A stretch of DNA of 64,000 nt from Deltaproteobacteria bacterium (GTDB taxonomy: Bacteria; Desulfobacterota_D; UBA1144; Nemesobacterales; JAJCZQ01), in assembly GCA_029262335.1 (NCBI GenBank), contig JAJCZQ010000017.1:68033-132032 (forward strand). The letters run 5' to 3'. A program made the position numbers and the translations under genes. Below, in pieces: positions 11,288 through 21,495 of the stretch. Each line of letters begins with the position of its first letter. Position 1 is the first letter of the stretch. Under the pieces are notes generated by a model. It had not been told where the DNA came from. It was given only the letters and a program-made list of their open reading frames with translations, and made no database searches.

Positions 11288-12073
11288 TTACTGAAGTGAG
11301 ATGTTTTCGCTTCCATCCCCAGATGCTTTAGAGGAAATATCAAACCATTTAAGATTTAACAGTTTTAATGTACTGTCTGCCGAACTATAATCCTGATTTT
11401 TAATATCTTCCAATACCTTCTTTATTTCGCTTACTGAGTCTTCGTTCTTCATGGAGTCAGGTTCAATAAAATTACAGATCTCACCATAGTTAAGCATGAT
11501 AACACCGCTTTCTGAAAAGCCTTTTATCCATTCCTTAATATGAGAGGCCCCTTCGGCAAGAAAAGTTAAATTCTTCAGTTCAGGGTGCTTGCCGATTTCT
11601 GCTGAGGAATCATTTAATACGCCCGATAAAATATCAAGTGTCTCATCAAGCCTTTGAAGGCTGCTTTTAAAATCAGAGCTGTAGTAAATAGCATCATGGT
11701 GTACTGCCCCAAAACCCGTATGAGTGTAAAAGTAGCTTTTTTGGCTACTCTCAAAAAGAAGGAACCATTCAAGGGGGATAAAGTTGTCACAGGCCATAAT
11801 GTTGAGATTTACCTCAGTGCCTATTGGACATATAAAGTAGTTATCATCCTTGTCTTTTGTAAAGAAGCAGTCCCTGATATGTTTTTTATCAAGCCCAAGC
11901 TGATTTGAAAGTGATACACGGAAATCTTCGTATTCCTGCCCCCACCATGAGGATTTTGGTGTTGCAGGGGCGTCCCAGTATTTCTCATAAAAATGAACAT
12001 ACTCCTTCCAGTAATTCCCGTTTTCCCTGATAGAATTTAGGTTTTCATAAACCATAAGTACCGACTGTGCCAT
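11288..12073 (-). CDS. Hypothetical protein
   Basis: 261-aa ORF, intergenic boundaries consistent, no family recognised. Confidence 0.6.
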   Translation of the reverse strand: MAQSVLMVYENLNSIRENGNYWKEYVHFYEKYWDAPATPKSSWWGQEYEDFRVSLSNQLGLDKKHIRDCFFTKDKDDNYFICPIGTEVNLNIMACDNFIPLEWFLLFESSQKSYFYTHTGFGAVHHDAIYYSSDFKSSLQRLDETLDILSGVLNDSSAEIGKHPELKNLTFLAEGASHIKEWIKGFSESGVIMLNYGEICNFIEPDSMKNEDSVSEIKKVLEDIKNQDYSSADSTLKLLNLKWFDISSKASGDGSENISLQ

Positions 12074-12147
12074 TCAATAAAGTTAAATGATAAATTAATA
12101 TTCGCAATCCGAAGTAGGTATAATAGTCCGGAAGGAGAAATATCAGT

Positions 12148-12912
12148 ATGAAACTTGAAGGTAAATCAGCGATTGTAACAGGGGGAGGCGGAAAGGGAAT
12201 TGGTGCAGCCACTGCATTGCTTTTTGCAAGGCAGGGGGCAAAAGTCCTTATAAATGGTACACGTGAGGACAGGCTCTTGGAGCTTGTGGAAGAAGGTGCT
12301 GAAGAGGGCCTAGAAATAAAATATGTTGTAGGGGATGTTTCAAAAGAAGAGGACTGTATTAATACTGTTGAGACAGCTGTCAGAGAGTTTGGCGGCCTTG
12401 ATATACTTTTTAATAATGCGGGGATCCTTACACCTGGTATAACTCATGAAGTAGATGCAGAGACATTCAGGCGTATTATGGATGTGAATGTTACGGGTAC
12501 TTTTCTTATGTCAAAATATGCAGTTATTGAGATGTTAAAGAAAGGCAGTGGGTGTATTGTAAATAATTCATCTACAGGCGGCCTCAAGGGATTTCCCGGA
12601 CTTGCTTCATATACTGCTTCAAAGGGTGCAGTTTGTATCTTTACAAAAACCATGGCGCTTGACTATGCAGATAAGGGGATACGGGTTAATGCCATATGCC
12701 CCGGGGGCGTGTGGACACCAATGATGGACAGGTTTATTGAAAGGGCAGAGGACAAGATCGCTGCTGAAAAATATATGACCTCTTTCTACCCAATGGACAG
12801 GCTCGGAGATGATTCTGAAATTGCAAATGCGGTTCTTTTCCTTTGTGATGATAACGTAAAATTTATGACCGGAACAATGTTGTCTGTTGACGGGGGATTC
12901 ATTGCCAAGTAA
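12148..12912 (+). CDS. SDR-family oxidoreductase
   Basis: TGGGGKGIG nucleotide-binding motif, NNAG, YTASK, C-terminal SVDGGF. Confidence 0.95.
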   Translation: MKLEGKSAIVTGGGGKGIGAATALLFARQGAKVLINGTREDRLLELVEEGAEEGLEIKYVVGDVSKEEDCINTVETAVREFGGLDILFNNAGILTPGITHEVDAETFRRIMDVNVTGTFLMSKYAVIEMLKKGSGCIVNNSSTGGLKGFPGLASYTASKGAVCIFTKTMALDYADKGIRVNAICPGGVWTPMMDRFIERAEDKIAAEKYMTSFYPMDRLGDDSEIANAVLFLCDDNVKFMTGTMLSVDGGFIAK

Positions 12913-12926
12913 TTTTTTTATGGAAT

Positions 12927-13322
12927 ATGCCAAAGAGATTACCGGAACTGGAAAAAATACTCTCAGAATGTTCAGAGTTGCTGGGACAGGCTGCACATGC
13001 AATAAGAGAGTCAGAGCTTGAAGATATACGTGAAAATATTCACCGTATTGCCTATGCACTCAGAAACCTCAATGAGATAAGGCTCCAGATTTACAGACAT
13101 AACCCTGACCTGCGGCCCGAATTCCTAAATGAAAGCTTAAAGGACCCGGAAACAAACAAGGTATTTGCAAACCTTATAATGGCGGCCGAAGATCTTTGTA
13201 AGGAAGGTAAATATAACGAGGCCTTAAAGATCTATGAGGAATATATATATAGCTCCCCCCCTGAGTTTTTTCAAAAACTTGCCAGTGCCGAAATAAAAAG
13301 AATTAAAAGTTTTTATTCCTGA
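12927..13322 (+). CDS. Hypothetical helical protein
   Basis: 131-aa ORF following the SDR gene. Confidence 0.6.
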   Translation: MPKRLPELEKILSECSELLGQAAHAIRESELEDIRENIHRIAYALRNLNEIRLQIYRHNPDLRPEFLNESLKDPETNKVFANLIMAAEDLCKEGKYNEALKIYEEYIYSSPPEFFQKLASAEIKRIKSFYS

Positions 13323-13350
13323 GTTTTCTTAAAATTACCCCTTTTTTTCT

Positions 13351-13379
13351 TTGACAACTGTTTTATATTAAATTATAAT
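13351..13379 (+). promoter_or_regulatory. Consensus sigma70 promoter TTGACA-N17-TATAAT
   Basis: TTGACA 13351-13356, 17-nt spacer, TATAAT 13374-13379, upstream of the Fur-family gene. Confidence 0.8.
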
Positions 13380-13397
13380 TGAGAAAGTTTCTCAATT
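13377..13397. promoter_or_regulatory. Perfect palindrome AATTGAGAAA-G-TTTCTCAATT overlapping the -10; candidate Fur/Zur-type operator
   Basis: 10-bp arms with 1-nt centre, located where a repressor would block the promoter. Confidence 0.7.
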
Positions 13398-13430
13398 GGG
13401 TGCAGTTGGTAATTAAAAAGGAAAAAAAAT

Positions 13431-13877
13431 ATGTCACATTTTCCATGTGCAAAAGAGATTGATGCAAAAGAGGTATTAAAAGAAAAGGGGCTTAAGTCCA
13501 CACCCCAGAGGCTGGCCGTGCTCCATGTTCTTCATGAAAGCACTAAGTACCTGTCAATAAATGATATTCTTGATAAAACAAAGGAACTTTTGCCAAATAC
13601 GGGCCTTGCAACAATTTACAGAACTCTTGATGTGCTTGCAGAAATCGGACTGATCACAAGAGTTCATTTCGAGGACGGCTGCCATACTTATGCATATTCA
13701 TCAGACAGTCATGGCCATCACATTGTGTGCACAACATGCAATAAAATTATGGATTTTGCGGAATGCCCGTTTGATGACTATCTTGAGAATCTATCGATTA
13801 AAACAGGATTTAAGATTAAAAACCATTTTCTCCAGCTCTTTGGAGAATGTAATGAATGTGCGGGAAGTGCGAGTTAA
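13431..13877 (+). CDS. Fur-family metalloregulator (Zur-like by context)
   Basis: LKSTPQRLAVLHVLHES...ATIYRTLDVLAEIGLI, HGHHIVCTTCNKIMDF, C-terminal CNEC. Confidence 0.92.
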   Translation: MSHFPCAKEIDAKEVLKEKGLKSTPQRLAVLHVLHESTKYLSINDILDKTKELLPNTGLATIYRTLDVLAEIGLITRVHFEDGCHTYAYSSDSHGHHIVCTTCNKIMDFAECPFDDYLENLSIKTGFKIKNHFLQLFGECNECAGSAS

Positions 13878-13879
13878 TT

Positions 13880-14635
13880 ATGAATGAATTTTTATTATCG
13901 TTTTCAAAAGAGTTTTATATTATAGCAAGCGTTGTTATTGTCAGCCTTATCTCTATATTTACTATTTTTGCACTCTATTTTAACAATAAAAAATACAACA
14001 CGCTTATAATCCTGATGATCAGCCTTGCGGTAGGGACACTGCTTGGAGAAGTTTTCCTTCATATTCTGCCAGAGTCTTATGAGAAGCAGGGATTTTTAAA
14101 AACCGGGCTTCTGGCACTTTTTGGCCTGCTCTCATTTTTTATCCTGGAAAGGTATCTCCTTTGGAGAAACCTGAAAAATAAAAATAATTTAAAAACGGTT
14201 GGCCAGATGAGCCTTTTTGCTGACGGTTTATGCAACTTTACTGACGGATTTATTATAGGAGCTGCTTATCTTGTAAGTATACCACTTGGGGTAGCTACTA
14301 CATTTGCAATCTGTATTCACGAAATACCACAGGAAATCGGGGAATTCGGCATACTCATTAAGTCCGGCTTTTCAAAGACCCAGGCGGTACTTTTTAATTT
14401 TGCATCAGCGTCAATAGCAATAATTGGGGCTTTAATCGCTATATATATAGGGGTCAGGTTCAGTGGGACATCTCACCTTATTATTGCATTTGGAGCAGGG
14501 GCATATATCTATATATTGTGGTTTGGACTTTTTCCGCTACTAAGGAAAGAGTTTAAAACCTCGAGGGCAGCTGCTCATTTCCTCGCCATTGGTATTGGGC
14601 TTGGAATTATGCTTCTGATTTCCTGCATGGAGTGA
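13880..14635 (+). CDS. ZIP-family metal transporter
   Basis: ADGLCNFTDGFIIGAAYL and HEIPQEIGEFGILIKSG ZIP metal-site motifs. Start moved to ATG 13880 after the regulator stop. Confidence 0.9.
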   Translation: MNEFLLSFSKEFYIIASVVIVSLISIFTIFALYFNNKKYNTLIILMISLAVGTLLGEVFLHILPESYEKQGFLKTGLLALFGLLSFFILERYLLWRNLKNKNNLKTVGQMSLFADGLCNFTDGFIIGAAYLVSIPLGVATTFAICIHEIPQEIGEFGILIKSGFSKTQAVLFNFASASIAIIGALIAIYIGVRFSGTSHLIIAFGAGAYIYILWFGLFPLLRKEFKTSRAAAHFLAIGIGLGIMLLISCME

Positions 14636-14647
14636 TAAGATATTATT

Positions 14648-14947
14648 GTGAAAACCATACTTATAATACTTTTTTTCTCATTAATTGCCGGCCAGGGTTT
14701 TCATAACCATTTAGTATCGGACTATCTTGATAGTTCTCAGATACTATCGACTGATTCACAAGAAGAACACAACAGCCAGGATTGCCCGGCCTGTATGAGC
14801 TCTTCCGGAAAAACATTTCTAACTACTAAAAAATCAGAAGGAAATTTTGACTTTATAAAGTTTTCTTCTATGTCCTCTGATCGAATATTACTAAAAGATA
14901 ATTATCTAAATAACTCTCTTTCCTCACGTGCACCTCCGAAAGCCTGA
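14648..14947 (+). CDS. Small exported His/Cys protein with RAPP C-terminus
   Basis: Signal-like N-terminus, FHNH, CPAC and terminal SRAPPKA; in the metal operon. Confidence 0.6.
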   Translation: MKTILIILFFSLIAGQGFHNHLVSDYLDSSQILSTDSQEEHNSQDCPACMSSSGKTFLTTKKSEGNFDFIKFSSMSSDRILLKDNYLNNSLSSRAPPKA

Positions 14948-14970
14948 GGATTTTTACAGGCTTACTTTTT
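14940..14970 (+). terminator. Hairpin AAGCCTG...CAGGCTT followed by a T-rich run; attenuator/terminator candidate
   Basis: 7-bp perfect arms (14940-14946, 14957-14963) then ACTTTTTT, inside the putative operon. Confidence 0.45.
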
Positions 14971-15008
14971 TAAACCCGTTTTAAACGGAAAATTTGGAGG
15001 TGAATTAA

Positions 15009-16391
15009 ATGATTAACCGCAATAGTATTGCGTTTTTATTCCTATTTACATTATTAATTTTTTCCATACCTGCCGTGAATACTGCTGCTGCAGATACCGA
15101 GCTCGAAATGATTAAAAAGCAGATGAAGCAGATGGAAAAAAATATGAACTTAATGAACCAGAAGATTGTTGATCTGGAAGAAAAGAACAGGCAGTTGGAA
15201 ACCGAGGCCCAAAAAGACAGGGTAAGGGTAAAAGAAGAGGTAGTAGTTGAAGAACAGGCTGATATTGTAGTAGAACCTGAACAACCCGGTGGGCAGACAT
15301 TTATGGGTAAGGCGTTCCAGACTTTTAACCCCGAAATAAGTGTTATCGGACTGTTTGCTGCGGCCTACTATTCAGATGACGAACCCATAGTATTTGCCGA
15401 GAATGACCCTGAGGACACAGGTGTTAATCTGCAGGAGCTGGAGATAGGCTTTCAATCCGTAGTAGATTCGTATTTCCGTTTTGACAGTTTCCTCTCAATC
15501 AGCAGGGAAGGAATCGAGATCGAAGAAACATATGCTACGACCCTTTTATCTCTACCCGCAAACTCCCAGTTCAGAGTTGGTATTATGAGAAGTAAGTTCG
15601 GAAGGATAAACCAGCTTCACCGCCACAGCCAGAACTTTGTAACGCTTCCTATGGTTGCAGCTGAATTTCTGGGTGAGCATCTCAATCCCACTTCAATTGA
15701 GGCCAACTTCCTTATCCCTGTTCCGTGGTATATGGAGCTTAGCGCATCCGGAGGAAGCCCCGAAGTTGAAACAGCTTCTTTTGCAAGGGACGAAGACGGT
15801 AATAATCTCGGAAGGCTTCTTTATGTTTTTCATTTAGCAAATTTCTTCGATCTTAGTGATTCTGTTGGCATGTCACTTGGAGCGTCTTATGCAACGGGAT
15901 CAAACGGGACGGAACCAGGCAACAGGACAAACCTCTACGGGGTGGACTTTTTTGCCAAGTACAGGCCGCTTGCATCTCATCCTTACCAGGAACTCCAGCT
16001 TCAGTCGGAGTTTATGTACAGAGACGCGCAGACAGCTGAAGGTGACCAGGGTGACTGGGGACTTTACGCGCAGGCTGTGTACAGGTTTGCAAAAAGATGG
16101 AACGCCGGCGTACGCTACGGTATCACTGACACGAATGATCCTATCTCCCCCGAGGAAGAGCTGGTTGAAATTGAAGCAGAAGAGGAAGAAGAACATGGAC
16201 ATGAGGACGGTGAACTTGGGCTGTTCGGTAAGCAGTACAGGGTGTCGGGCATGTTGACTTTTAATCCGACTGAATTTTCAAGGATACGTCTCCAGTATGA
16301 CTACCTGAACCAGGACTTTGCAGAAGACCAGCACGGACTGTTCCTGCAGTTCCAGTACGCAATAGGTGCCCACGGAGCACATCCATATTAA
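15009..16391 (+). CDS. Outer-membrane porin-like protein with N-terminal coiled coil and His/acidic loop
   Basis: Signal peptide, coiled coil, beta-barrel-like alternation, terminal FLQFQYAIGAHGAHPY. Confidence 0.7.
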   Translation: MINRNSIAFLFLFTLLIFSIPAVNTAAADTELEMIKKQMKQMEKNMNLMNQKIVDLEEKNRQLETEAQKDRVRVKEEVVVEEQADIVVEPEQPGGQTFMGKAFQTFNPEISVIGLFAAAYYSDDEPIVFAENDPEDTGVNLQELEIGFQSVVDSYFRFDSFLSISREGIEIEETYATTLLSLPANSQFRVGIMRSKFGRINQLHRHSQNFVTLPMVAAEFLGEHLNPTSIEANFLIPVPWYMELSASGGSPEVETASFARDEDGNNLGRLLYVFHLANFFDLSDSVGMSLGASYATGSNGTEPGNRTNLYGVDFFAKYRPLASHPYQELQLQSEFMYRDAQTAEGDQGDWGLYAQAVYRFAKRWNAGVRYGITDTNDPISPEEELVEIEAEEEEEHGHEDGELGLFGKQYRVSGMLTFNPTEFSRIRLQYDYLNQDFAEDQHGLFLQFQYAIGAHGAHPY

Positions 16392-16406
16392 TAGAGGTGA
16401 TAAATA

Positions 16407-17354
16407 ATGAAAAAACTTAAAATAACAGCAGTAACAATCAGTTTATTTCTTACAATATTTGTTTTTTCAGGTTCTGCTTTGGCAGAGCTAAATATTGTAA
16501 CAACAGTCCCGGACCTCGCTTCGATAGCAAAGGATATCGGGGGTGACAATGTAAATGTAAAGAGTCTTGGCAAGGGTTATCAGAACCCTCACTATGTGGA
16601 TGCCAAGCCGAGTTACATAGTTGACCTTAACAAGGCCGATTTGCTTATATCTATAGGCCTTGACCTTGAGATTGGCTGGCTTTCTATTTTGGTAACCGGT
16701 GCAAGGAATTCAAAAATAAACAGCCCGAATTTTGATGGCAACCTCAATACTTCAACTCTGGTACCTCTCATGGATGTTTACCAGACCAAGGTCGACAGGT
16801 CGCAGGGTGATATACATCCCGAGGGGAACCCACATTTTCTGCTGGACCCCAGGAGGGCCATAATTGTTGCAAACGGTATTGCAGAAAGGTTGACAGAAAT
16901 CGACCCGGAAAATGCCCTGAGTTATGAAACTAATCTTGCGGGATTTGCAAGCAAGCTTGAAGCAAAGATCATTGAGTGGGACAAAAGTCTCGCCCCTTAC
17001 AAAGGTACAAAAATATTTACCTATCATAAACTCTGGACCTATTTTATTGACTGGGCAGATTTTGAGGAAAAGGGGACTATAGAACCCAAGCCAGGCATAC
17101 CTCCTTCACCCAGGCATGTAGCAGATTTGATTAAGATAGCTGAAAGCTCCGATGTAAAACTGGTGTTGTCTGCTAACTACTATCCGAAGAAAACAGGGGA
17201 ACAGATAGCAAGTACAGCAGGTATACCTTTCCTTTCACTTCCGGTTCAGGTAGGTGGCGAGAATGGGATAGATAGTTATACTTCGCTCATAGACAATATT
17301 GTAAACAGTATTACATCAACTCTTAAAAAAGATTTAATGGCAATTAATGAATGA
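16407..17354 (+). CDS. znuA: Metal (Zn/Mn) ABC transporter substrate-binding protein
   Basis: Cluster A-I features: NIVTTVPDLASIAKDIGGDNV, NPHYVDAKPSYI, GNPHFLLDP, FTYHKLW. Confidence 0.85.
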   Translation: MKKLKITAVTISLFLTIFVFSGSALAELNIVTTVPDLASIAKDIGGDNVNVKSLGKGYQNPHYVDAKPSYIVDLNKADLLISIGLDLEIGWLSILVTGARNSKINSPNFDGNLNTSTLVPLMDVYQTKVDRSQGDIHPEGNPHFLLDPRRAIIVANGIAERLTEIDPENALSYETNLAGFASKLEAKIIEWDKSLAPYKGTKIFTYHKLWTYFIDWADFEEKGTIEPKPGIPPSPRHVADLIKIAESSDVKLVLSANYYPKKTGEQIASTAGIPFLSLPVQVGGENGIDSYTSLIDNIVNSITSTLKKDLMAINE

Positions 17355-18051
17355 ACTTATAAAACTTGATGATGTCTCAATAGGTTTTGGCAAGACCCCT
17401 ATTATCAGGGGGATTGACCTTACCTTAACATCCGGTCAGTTTTGGGGCGTAATCGGCCCCAACGGGGGAGGTAAGTCCACGCTGTTAAAGACAGTTATAG
17501 GGCTTACCGAACCACTTGCCGGGAGTTTTAAAATTAAAGAGGGACTCAGGTTTGGGTATGTTCCGCAGCATGAAAAGTATGACAACCTGTTCCCGGTCTC
17601 TGTCGAAGAGATGGTAACAATGGGAAGGTATTCCATGGTTCCGTTCAGCAAAAAGCTGAAACAGGAGGACAGGGAAGCAGTAAGGATTTCGATAGAAAAG
17701 ACCGGTATCACTAATCTTTCAAATAAAGTGTTCAGGGAACTGTCCGGTGGTGAAAAACAAAAAGTCCTGATAGCAAAGGCTATTTGCGGAAATCCGGATG
17801 TGCTGGTCCTTGATGAACCCACTTCATCTCTAGATCTGAAAGGTGAGGCGGAGATAATGTCGCTTATAAAAGATTTGAAAGATGAATTAAATCTTACCGT
17901 AATAATGGTAAGTCATTTTGCCGACACCATAAGAAAATATGCAGATAGTATAATCCTTGTTGACAAGGATAAAGATATTTTACTTAATTGCGGTATAGAT
18001 GATGCAGTATCGAATCAACATATAAAAAGATATTTCGGCCTGCAGTCCTAA
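17347..18051 (+). CDS. znuC: Metal ABC transporter ATP-binding protein
   Basis: GPNGGGKSTLLK, ELSGGEKQKVLIAKAI, VLVLDEPTSSLD. Confidence 0.87.
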   Translation: MNELIKLDDVSIGFGKTPIIRGIDLTLTSGQFWGVIGPNGGGKSTLLKTVIGLTEPLAGSFKIKEGLRFGYVPQHEKYDNLFPVSVEEMVTMGRYSMVPFSKKLKQEDREAVRISIEKTGITNLSNKVFRELSGGEKQKVLIAKAICGNPDVLVLDEPTSSLDLKGEAEIMSLIKDLKDELNLTVIMVSHFADTIRKYADSIILVDKDKDILLNCGIDDAVSNQHIKRYFGLQS

Positions 18052-18057
18052 AATAAA

Positions 18058-18909
18058 ATGGACATTTTTATACAGTTTATACAAAGCTATTTTCTATGGA
18101 AGTCCCCGATGCTGGTTGCAGCATTTGCAGGAGCAATCTGCGGTTTTATGGGAGTCTACGTAGTACTTAGAAGGGTTGTTTTCGTGAGTGCCGCCCTTAC
18201 GCAGGTAGCGGGGTTTGGCGTAGTTCTTACATTTTACCTGCAGTCACTTTTTTTAAGCAGCCTGGTTTCTCACATTGACCCGTTTATTTTCTCCATTTTT
18301 GTTACCGTTCTTGCAGCACTTTTTTTCTCTCTAAAAAAAGACTATATGCCTATATCAATGGAAGGTGTTATAGGTTTTACTTTCCTGATATCTTCTTCAC
18401 TGATTATTATTCTTTCTGACAAGATTGTTCAGGGACACCACGAGATACATAACATTTTGTTTGGCAGTGCAGTAGTTGTCGAGCCGGACGAAGTGATAAT
18501 AGTACCTCTGGTTTCAATTATCGCATTTATTATAAATATACTTTTATTTAAAGATTTTATATTTGTCTCCTATGATTCCGAAACTGCACAGCTTTATAAA
18601 TATCCCGTAAAGTATATAAACCTTATATTTTTTATTGTTCTGGCGGTAATTCTTGCGATCACAACGAGGGCCCTTGGTGCTCTTACGGTTTTTTCACTGC
18701 TTGTACTGCCCGCACTTTCCAGTATGTATCTTAGCAGGCGTTTGATCATAATATTCATACTATCTGCTGTTTTTGGACTTTTATCAGCAGTCTTTGGTTA
18801 CTTTTTTTCATTTATTTTCTCTTTGCCAACGGGCGCAACAATGGCTTTTGCAGCATCGTTAATATTTATTTTTTCTTATATTAAGCACGAATTATTTAAT
18901 AATTCATAA
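18058..18909 (+). CDS. znuB: Metal ABC transporter permease (ABC-3 family)
   Basis: FAGAICGFMGVYVVLRRVVFVSAALTQVAGFG, typical ZnuB/MntB N-terminus. Confidence 0.88.
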   Translation: MDIFIQFIQSYFLWKSPMLVAAFAGAICGFMGVYVVLRRVVFVSAALTQVAGFGVVLTFYLQSLFLSSLVSHIDPFIFSIFVTVLAALFFSLKKDYMPISMEGVIGFTFLISSSLIIILSDKIVQGHHEIHNILFGSAVVVEPDEVIIVPLVSIIAFIINILLFKDFIFVSYDSETAQLYKYPVKYINLIFFIVLAVILAITTRALGALTVFSLLVLPALSSMYLSRRLIIIFILSAVFGLLSAVFGYFFSFIFSLPTGATMAFAASLIFIFSYIKHELFNNS

Positions 18910-18961
18910 AGTCACAGGTATTTTAATTAGTGAGTCGAATTAATCTTAATGATTTTTTGCA

Positions 18962-19645
18962 ATGGTAAATAATCTCCCACTTCTAAAAGTAGAAAAACTA
19001 AAAAGGACTTTTATCTCTCCTGACGGGGAGTCAAACCTTATTCTGGATATTCCCACTTTTAAAATAAGGGCCGGTGAACATATCGGTATACAGGGCAACA
19101 GTGGATCCGGGAAAACGACTTTTCTAAACCTGCTGGCAGGAATACTTAACGCAGACAGCGGAAGTATAATGTTTGATTCACGCGAGCTGACCCTGCATTC
19201 GGAGTCCGAGCGGGATGTGCTGAGGGCAGGGAGCATTGGGTATATATTTCAGACATTTAATCTCCTTCAGGGTTATACGGCCCTTGAGAATGTAACACTT
19301 GCCATGATGTTCGCCGGAAAACCGGATATCGATTATGCCTCAAAACTCCTGGAGAATGTTGGCCTTGGCAACAGGATGGATTATAAACCCGCTCAGCTTT
19401 CTGTAGGCCAGCAGCAGAGAGTGGCGCTTGCAAGGGCCCTTGCCAACAGGCCAAAGATAGTCCTGGCCGATGAACCAACCGGCAACCTCGATTACAGAAG
19501 GGCAAAGCAGGCTGTTAAGATGATAAAAGAACTCTGCATAGTAAACGGTGCCTCACTGATATTTGTGAGCCATGACCTTGATGTACTTGATGATTTTGAT
19601 ACTGTGCTAGATTTTACAATATTAAACAGGGCATTCACCAGTTAA
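18962..19645 (+). CDS. LolD/MacB-type ABC ATPase
   Basis: [43 protein letters not shown]. Confidence 0.88.
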   Translation: MVNNLPLLKVEKLKRTFISPDGESNLILDIPTFKIRAGEHIGIQGNSGSGKTTFLNLLAGILNADSGSIMFDSRELTLHSESERDVLRAGSIGYIFQTFNLLQGYTALENVTLAMMFAGKPDIDYASKLLENVGLGNRMDYKPAQLSVGQQQRVALARALANRPKIVLADEPTGNLDYRRAKQAVKMIKELCIVNGASLIFVSHDLDVLDDFDTVLDFTILNRAFTS

Positions 19646-19651
19646 TACAAA

Positions 19652-20914
19652 ATGAAAAAGATTTTTTTCATAGTTAAAAAAAGTTTACTTCAGCACAAGT
19701 TATCCACCGTGATAACAATACTTTCCGTAGCACTTGCTGCGGCACTCGTGATGTCTGTATTCAGCATAAGGGACCAGGCGGAGACTGCTTTTACCGGTGG
19801 GCCGGTAGGTTTTGATGCAGTACTTGGGGCGCGGGGAAGCCAGCTGCAGCTCGTACTGAACACAGTTTTTCACCTTGAAACCTCACCGGGGAATATCCCC
19901 TGGGAAGATTACGAAGCACTGAAAGAAAACAGCAGTGTTAAACTGGCAGTCCCCTATGCAGTCGGAGATAATTACGAAGGCTACAGGATTGTGGGCACTT
20001 CACCTGAACTATTTGAAGGCTTTGAATACTCTAAAGGAAAGACATTTGAGTTTAAAAGCGGCGGTGTTTTTGACCCCGAACACAGGGAAGCCGTAGTTGG
20101 AAGTTACGTTGCCCAGAAGACTGGGCTTAAGAAAGGGTCAAAATTCAGCGCCTCGCATGGAATCTATTTAGACAAAAACAACGTTCACGATGAAAAGTAC
20201 GAAGTATCAGGTGTTTTAAAACCCACAAATTCCCCGTCTGACAGGGTAATATGGGTGCCAATCGAACAGTTCTATATGACCGAAGGCCATGTACTGAGGG
20301 GGGCCGGGGAAGACTATGAGGCCCATGTACACCATCATGCTGAAGATATTCCGGACCAGCATAAGGAGATAAGTGCTGTAATGCTTAAGCTTAAAAACCC
20401 CGCATCCGGGTTTAAGCTTGCAACTCAGTACAACAGGGAAGGTAAAGACGTAACCCTTGCCTGGCCTATTGCCACTGTTATGGCAGAGCTTTTTGAAAAG
20501 ATCGGCTGGGTAACAAAAATACTTACCCTTGTAGCTTATATTGTAATTGCAGTCGCGGCCGGTTCTATATTAGCAAGTATTTACAACACCATGAATGAAA
20601 GGAGAAGGGAGTTTGCGATACTACGGGCACTGGGAGCTAAAAAAGGGACCGTATTCTCATCCGTTGTTCTCGAAGCTGTAACAATAAGTTTTATTGGTAC
20701 GCTAATAGGGTTTATCTTCTACTTTATACTTATGATGTTTGCTTCTTATGTTATAAGGAACCAGACAGGCGTTGTGATTGATATATTAAGCCTTCACCCG
20801 GTACTTATAATCGCCCCAGCCGTTATGATCGCACTCGGTGCCCTGGCCGGCATTATTCCTGCTTACAAGGCTTATAAGACAGAAGTTGCGGGCAGTCTTT
20901 CTCACAACAGTTAA
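19652..20914 (+). CDS. FtsX/MacB-type ABC permease with His-rich extracytoplasmic segment
   Basis: MNERRREFAILRALGAKKGTVFSSVVLEA FtsX signature; HVHHHAEDIPDQH segment. Confidence 0.85.
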   Translation: MKKIFFIVKKSLLQHKLSTVITILSVALAAALVMSVFSIRDQAETAFTGGPVGFDAVLGARGSQLQLVLNTVFHLETSPGNIPWEDYEALKENSSVKLAVPYAVGDNYEGYRIVGTSPELFEGFEYSKGKTFEFKSGGVFDPEHREAVVGSYVAQKTGLKKGSKFSASHGIYLDKNNVHDEKYEVSGVLKPTNSPSDRVIWVPIEQFYMTEGHVLRGAGEDYEAHVHHHAEDIPDQHKEISAVMLKLKNPASGFKLATQYNREGKDVTLAWPIATVMAELFEKIGWVTKILTLVAYIVIAVAAGSILASIYNTMNERRREFAILRALGAKKGTVFSSVVLEAVTISFIGTLIGFIFYFILMMFASYVIRNQTGVVIDILSLHPVLIIAPAVMIALGALAGIIPAYKAYKTEVAGSLSHNS

Positions 20915-20994
20915 AATATTGATTCTTTTGAAACCTTATTTATAAAAATACGGTTTAAATATTGTAATGAATGATTATATTTTAGTGAGAGACG

Positions 20995-21495
20995 ATGCTT
21001 AAATCTATTCCAATAACGAAAGTCCTTCTTATACTTGTAGTACTGTTTGTTTTTATGCTTGGCGTAAACTACAAACCGGTTGAAAAGCTGGACTATTCAA
21101 AATTAGAGGCCCTGGAAGTTGTAGACGGGGCCACAAATGTGAGCTTTAAGTTTCTCGGCGGTTTTGATTACAGCGCAGACAAGGAAATACCGGAACCGGT
21201 AATGGTTCTTAACGGAGAACTTGTTCAGGTAACAGGCTATATGCTCCCCGTGGATTTTGAAGACGGCAGGGTAAACAGTTTTCTTCTCATGAACAGCAGG
21301 CTTGCCTGCTGCTTCGGCGTTATGCCGAGGGAAAATGAGTTTATTTATGTTGAAATGCCTGATGGTATGACAACGAAATTTATGACTGATATACCAATAA
21401 ATATCGCCGGCAGGCTTGATATTGGAGGCGGCAACCTTGTCGGGAGCCTGTACACAATAGATTTACTGAGTATTAAAAAAGCAGATAATTTTTAG
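20995..21495 (+). CDS. DUF3299-like exported protein
   Basis: [51 protein letters not shown]. Confidence 0.7.
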   Translation: MLKSIPITKVLLILVVLFVFMLGVNYKPVEKLDYSKLEALEVVDGATNVSFKFLGGFDYSADKEIPEPVMVLNGELVQVTGYMLPVDFEDGRVNSFLLMNSRLACCFGVMPRENEFIYVEMPDGMTTKFMTDIPINIAGRLDIGGGNLVGSLYTIDLLSIKKADNF

